NCBI GenBank assembly: GCA_958414155.1
Contig: CATYWI010000062.1
Coordinates: forward strand, 1 to 7,102
Direction: 5' to 3'
Origin: an uncultured Anaerotruncus sp.
Lineage (GTDB): Bacteria > Bacillota_A > Clostridia > Oscillospirales > CAG-272
Length of the DNA: 7,102 bases
A program made the position numbers and the translations under genes. The first letter of the stretch is position 1. The number at the start of each line of letters is the position of its first letter. The notes under the pieces are model-generated. The model had not been told where the DNA came from, made no database searches, and worked only from the letters and a program-made list of their open reading frames with translations. Of this stretch, positions 7,084 through 7,102 are shown piece after piece.

Positions 7084-7102
7084 CCCTTCCCCGTGCGCGG
7101 AA

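Larger units (their letters stand above)
6744..7102. other. Upstream region of the operon without a recognisable gene
   Basis: These roughly 360 bases hold only short open frames on both strands, whose translations (rich in Arg, Pro, Ser and Ala) resemble no protein I know and lack ribosome sites. The stretch should include the promoter and 5' leader of the operon. I could not find a minus-strand -35/-10 pair with acceptable spacing, nor match the leader to a known riboswitch. A small 9-bp tandem repeat (CGACCGCAG, CGACCGCAA) is at 7012-7029. The palindrome, TATAAT and hairpin listed separately are the only other ordered elements. Confidence 0.6.

Overview
The window carries one minus-strand gene cluster that looks like a single operon for carbohydrate import. 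It reads right to left: a very large secreted solute-binding protein (about 1118 residues), two ABC membrane permeases of the MalF and MalG types, and a secreted or membrane-anchored protein with NHL beta-propeller, TPR and transmembrane segments, whose C-terminus runs off position 1. The genes are tightly packed (gaps of 39, 1 and 11 bases), each has a purine-rich Shine-Dalgarno sequence, and no terminator is visible between them. Moderately GC-rich DNA, AGGAGG-type ribosome sites, Gram-positive-style signal peptides and a binding-protein family I associate with Paenibacillus and Clostridia suggest a Firmicute, most likely an uncultured Clostridia (Oscillospirales-like) bacterium. The taxonomic call is an inference.

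Layout. Positions 1-1477: NHL/TPR/membrane protein, 3' end missing. 1489-2361: MalG-type permease. 2363-3328: MalF-type permease. 3368-6724: multidomain solute-binding protein. 6744-7102: about 360 bases with no convincing gene. This last stretch is the upstream region of the operon and holds a perfect 13-bp palindrome, a plus-strand TATAAT and a GC-rich hairpin followed by five Ts.

How the parts fit. The binding protein has two related beta-sandwich, carbohydrate-binding-like modules in front of a family 1 solute-binding domain, so it may grip a polymer or glycan as well as deliver an oligosaccharide to the permeases. The two permeases form the channel. No ATPase is encoded here, so a shared MsmX/UgpC-type ATPase supplied from elsewhere is the likely energy source. 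The NHL/TPR protein is the odd member: it is not a standard transporter subunit, yet it is read directly from the permease stop codon. From memory, similar clusters occur in Paenibacillus, where this protein is annotated as a YIP1-family protein and a DUF5696 protein is often nearby. Substrate and mechanism are, as far as I know, uncharacterised. That is the best candidate here for an undescribed system.
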